Shown: in pieces, positions 14,869 to 17,059 of the stretch
Layout of the letters: each line of letters begins with the position of its first letter
How positions within the stretch are numbered: position 1 is the first letter of the stretch
NCBI GenBank assembly: GCA_002314675.1
Contig: DCGZ01000061.1
Location: 1 to 17,059, forward strand
Reading direction: 5' to 3'
DNA from: Fibrobacter sp. UBA1765
GTDB lineage: Bacteria > Fibrobacterota > Fibrobacteria > Fibrobacterales > Fibrobacteraceae
Length of the DNA stretch: 17,059 bases
Translations under genes and position numbers: made by a program
The notes under the pieces: generated by a model
What the model saw: only the letters and a program-made list of their open reading frames with translations
What the model was told of the DNA's origin: nothing
Database searches by the model: none

Positions 14869-15787
14869 CGCGAGCCCTCCCCGCTCTTAGTAATACCCAA
14901 AGTACTACCGGAGCTCCGACAATAGACATAAAGGATTGCAACGGCAACTGAGGCAACAGTGAAGCAGCCAACGCAAGGTCCCCTCCAATAAGCATACAAG
15001 CAGGGAACAAAACCCTATGGTTCGTGGTTCTAAAAATTCCAAAAGCCAAGTGAGGGACCGCAATGCCAAGAAACGCGATCGGTCCGCAAAACGCGGTAAC
15101 AACAGCCGCAATAAAAGAAGAAGCTAGTAAAGTCAAGTATTTATACTTCTTCACATTCATTCCATGTTCGCGAACAAATTCATCACCTAACGGCGCCAGG
15201 TTTAAATAACGGATAGAATACAACAAGCCACCCATGCCAACAAGAATCGCCATAGTATACAATGGGATTTGTTCAAATGTAAGCCTTGCAAACGAGCCCA
15301 TGCCCCAAGCCAAAAATCCATGCAATGTCTGTTCTTCACTAAAGAATATTAAAAAGGAAACAACGGCATCGGCAATATAGCCAATCATCAATCCAACAAT
15401 CAAAAGCCCGGCAGCATCCTTGATAAAACGGGAGCAGGTAAACACAATAGACATGACTGCAAAAGCGCCAATGGCAGCCGCTGGCAAAATTCCAAGAGAT
15501 CCTAAAAAGGATGTTGCACTTAAACCAGCAAGTGATACAAGAGCCACGCCAAGCGACGCTCCAGAACTTATGCCAAGCACAAAAGGCCCTGCAAGTGGAT
15601 TCCTAAAGACACTCTGCATTGTAAGTCCAGAAACGGCCAGGGCCGCCCCACCAAACAGAGCTGCAAAAAACCTTGGAAAGCGGAAATATTTAAGAACAAA
15701 AGTATCTTCGGCACCATAAAAAACTACTACCGACAAGGCCAGTAGAATCATAAAGAGCAAAGAAAATTTCAATAAAGATTTCACCAT
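14861..15787 (-). CDS. FecCD/BtuC-type ABC transporter permease
   Basis: A 308-aa inner-membrane permease with many hydrophobic segments. The family core is clear: FRFPRFFAALFGGAALAVSGLTMQSVFRNPLAGPFVLGISSGASLG near the N-terminus and FCGPIAFLGIAVPHLA near the cytoplasmic coupling region. It is somewhat shorter than the usual 330-350 residues, mainly before the FRFPR segment. It would form the channel with the ATPase encoded next, with an 8-nt gene overlap. The start ATG 15787 has no good Shine-Dalgarno site, and only 43 bp separate it from divergent nspC. No periplasmic binding protein or TonB-dependent receptor is encoded beside it in the window. Confidence 0.93.
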   Translation of the reverse strand: MVKSLLKFSLLFMILLALSVVVFYGAEDTFVLKYFRFPRFFAALFGGAALAVSGLTMQSVFRNPLAGPFVLGISSGASLGVALVSLAGLSATSFLGSLGILPAAAIGAFAVMSIVFTCSRFIKDAAGLLIVGLMIGYIADAVVSFLIFFSEEQTLHGFLAWGMGSFARLTFEQIPLYTMAILVGMGGLLYSIRYLNLAPLGDEFVREHGMNVKKYKYLTLLASSFIAAVVTAFCGPIAFLGIAVPHLAFGIFRTTNHRVLFPACMLIGGDLALAASLLPQLPLQSFMSIVGAPVVLWVLLRAGRARDA

Positions 15788-15830
15788 ACCAAAGATAAAT
15801 TATTTCAGTCTATTTTCTATCTTTTTATAT
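15788..15830. other. 43-bp divergent spacer between the ABC permease and nspC
   Basis: An AT-rich spacer between two start codons facing away from each other. Neither gene shows a purine-rich ribosome site here. TATCTTTG lies 2 nt before the permease ATG, and TTTTTATAT abuts the nspC ATG. The promoters must overlap each other or the coding regions, and very short or leaderless transcripts are possible. Confidence 0.45.
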
Positions 15831-16955
15831 ATGATCGATTATTCTAAAGTACCTAGTCCATGCTACGTTCTTGAAATGGAACGTCTCCTTAAAAATCTTC
15901 GTCTCATGAAATCGATTCGTGAGCGAACCGGCGTAAAAATCATCTGCGCCCTCAAGGGTTACAGTATGTGGAGCACTTTCCCGGTCATCAAGGAATACCT
16001 TGATGGGGCAACAGCATCTAGCTTGAACGAAGCACGACTTGCGCGAGAAGAAATGAACAGCGAAGTTCATGTATTCGCACCACTTTATGAAGACGATGAA
16101 ATTGACGACATTTTAAGCCGTGCAGACCACATTACCTTCAACAGCTTTGCGCAATGGAACAAGTATAAGGCCAAGGCAAAGCAGTATGGAGTAAGTGCAG
16201 GGCTCCGCCTAAATCCAGAGTCCTCTACGGTAGAAACAGACTTGTACAACCCTTGCGGCAAATATAGCCGACTGGGCATTACACTCAAGGAATTCAAGCC
16301 AGAACAACTTGACGGCATTGAAGGATTCCATTTCCATGCTCTTTGCGAACAAAATGCAGATGCCCTTGAAGCAGTCCTCAAGGACTTCGAAGCAAAATTT
16401 GGAGAATGGATTCCTAAGGTAAAATGGGTAAACTTTGGCGGAGGCCATCACATAACCCGAAAAGATTATGATGTAGAACGCCTTGTAAAAATCATTACAG
16501 ATTTCAAGAATCGCTATCCAGGAATCGACGTCATCATGGAACCAGGCGAAGCCGTTGGTTGGCAAACTGGCGACCTCGTAGCAACAGTCGGCGACATTGT
16601 GCATAACGAAATCGACATTGCAATACTCAATGTGTCCGTTAGCGCACACATGCCCGACTGCCTTGAAATGCCTTACCGCCCGGCAGTTACAGGAGCAGAC
16701 TTCCCAGATAAAAAGCCGTATGTTTATCGCTTGGCTGGCAACACCTGCCTTGCAGGCGACGTCATCGGCGACTACTCCTTCGACAAGCCGCTCCAGGTTG
16801 GCGATAAGATTGTTTTCGAAGACATGATTCACTATACCATGGTAAAGACAACGTTCTTTAACGGAGTGCGCCACCCGAGCATCGGCATTTGGGAAGATAA
16901 CAAGTTCCGCCTCGTGCATAAGTTCACCTACGAACAGTTCAAGGACAAGCTATAG
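15831..16955 (+). CDS. nspC: Carboxynorspermidine/carboxyspermidine decarboxylase
   Basis: A 374-aa PLP enzyme of the alanine-racemase-fold (type III) decarboxylases. It removes CO2 from carboxyspermidine or carboxynorspermidine to form the polyamine in the route that avoids S-adenosylmethionine decarboxylase; cytoplasmic. The N-terminus has the family's PSPCYVLE, and K42 in CALKGYSMWS is the expected PLP-binding lysine. FHFHALCEQ, VNFGGGHHI and MEPGEAVGWQTGDL line the active site. C306 in GNTCLAGD is the conserved C-terminal cysteine contributed across the dimer. Length and motifs are complete. The usual partner, carboxynorspermidine dehydrogenase, is not in the window. No Shine-Dalgarno site precedes ATG 15831, but the PSPCYVLE alignment supports this start. 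Confidence 0.94.
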   Translation: MIDYSKVPSPCYVLEMERLLKNLRLMKSIRERTGVKIICALKGYSMWSTFPVIKEYLDGATASSLNEARLAREEMNSEVHVFAPLYEDDEIDDILSRADHITFNSFAQWNKYKAKAKQYGVSAGLRLNPESSTVETDLYNPCGKYSRLGITLKEFKPEQLDGIEGFHFHALCEQNADALEAVLKDFEAKFGEWIPKVKWVNFGGGHHITRKDYDVERLVKIITDFKNRYPGIDVIMEPGEAVGWQTGDLVATVGDIVHNEIDIAILNVSVSAHMPDCLEMPYRPAVTGADFPDKKPYVYRLAGNTCLAGDVIGDYSFDKPLQVGDKIVFEDMIHYTMVKTTFFNGVRHPSIGIWEDNKFRLVHKFTYEQFKDKL

Positions 16956-16959
16956 GCTT

Positions 16960-16998
16960 AGACGAGAGAACGCTCGCTAGCGAGCTACAGACGAGAGA
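16960..16998. repeat. Direct repeats flanking a 14-bp palindrome after nspC
   Basis: AGACGAGAGA occurs at 16960-16969 and again at 16989-16998. Between them lies the perfect palindrome GCTCGCTAGCGAGC (16972-16985). It sits just after the nspC stop. There is no T tract, so it is not a standard intrinsic terminator. Confidence 0.65.
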
Positions 16999-17017
16999 GA
17001 ATTGCTGATTTCCAGTG

Positions 17018-17052
17018 TGTCGGCTGTAGGCTGACGACTGTCGACTGAGAGG
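17018..17052 (+). repeat. Hairpin module of the dispersed intergenic repeat, copy 3
   Basis: This 35-bp stretch begins TGTCGGCTGTAGGCTGACG and ends TGTCGACTGAGAGG. It differs from 12929-12962 only by one extra G and one T-to-A change, and its counterpart is the minus strand of 102-136. After GAGAGG it continues TATGAGG, not the TTTGATAATT core of copies 1 and 2, and it then meets the window edge. Confidence 0.7.
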
Positions 17053-17059
17053 TATGAGG

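Noticed and set aside
15788..15800. TATCTTTG as a Bacteroidota-type -7 box for the ABC permease
   Set aside because: It fits TAnnTTTG but ends 2 nt before the start codon, so transcription would begin inside the gene. No matching upstream TTTG box was found at the right distance.

Overview
The window looks like a chromosomal segment of a Fibrobacter-type bacterium (Fibrobacterota). This is inferred from a large OmpA-like protein packed with thrombospondin type 3 repeats, Rho with a long low-complexity N-terminus, carboxynorspermidine decarboxylase, AT-rich short intergenic spacers and dispersed intergenic repeats. No database search was possible, so the taxonomy is a judgement. No rRNA, tRNA, CRISPR array, integrase or transposase was seen. 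Most of the DNA is housekeeping genes.

Layout. (1) Positions 1-203 hold a dispersed repeat copy, followed by a strong terminator (204-242) for an 865-aa OmpA-family outer-membrane protein (265-2862, minus) with its own promoter. (2) radC (2947-3684, minus) diverges from a membrane-anchored HExxH metallopeptidase-like protein (3793-4809, plus). (3) A monocistronic cytoplasmic glycoside hydrolase family 2-like protein (4934-7750, plus) ends at a bidirectional terminator (7765-7799). That terminator faces the minus-strand operon folK - deoxynucleoside kinase - panC (9905 to 7865), whose genes abut within 0-1 nt. (4) After an AT-rich divergent spacer come rho and proC (10095-12868, plus). (5) A 367-bp gene-free stretch (12869-13235) is built of short repeats. 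(6) A minus-strand operon holds a FecCD-type ABC permease, its ATPase and a TraB/GumN-family lipoprotein (15787 to 13236). (7) nspC (15831-16955, plus) is divergent from the permease with only 43 bp between them, and the window ends in another repeat copy.

How the genes work together. folK (folate), the kinase (deoxynucleotide salvage) and panC (pantothenate/CoA) form a translationally coupled cofactor/nucleotide operon. rho and proC overlap and are probably co-transcribed. The FecCD permease, ATPase and GumN-like lipoprotein share tight junctions and probably act together at the envelope, but no substrate-binding protein is encoded beside them.

The least ordinary items are: a composite intergenic repeat with a structured 35-bp hairpin module, a 7-bp tandem-repeat core and a conserved tail, in two long copies plus shorter relatives; an extended cysteine- and tryptophan-containing variant of the thrombospondin type 3 repeat; the FecCD/ATPase/GumN operon; and the Rho N-terminal extension of about 215 residues. 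I found no clear new defence or mobile system.
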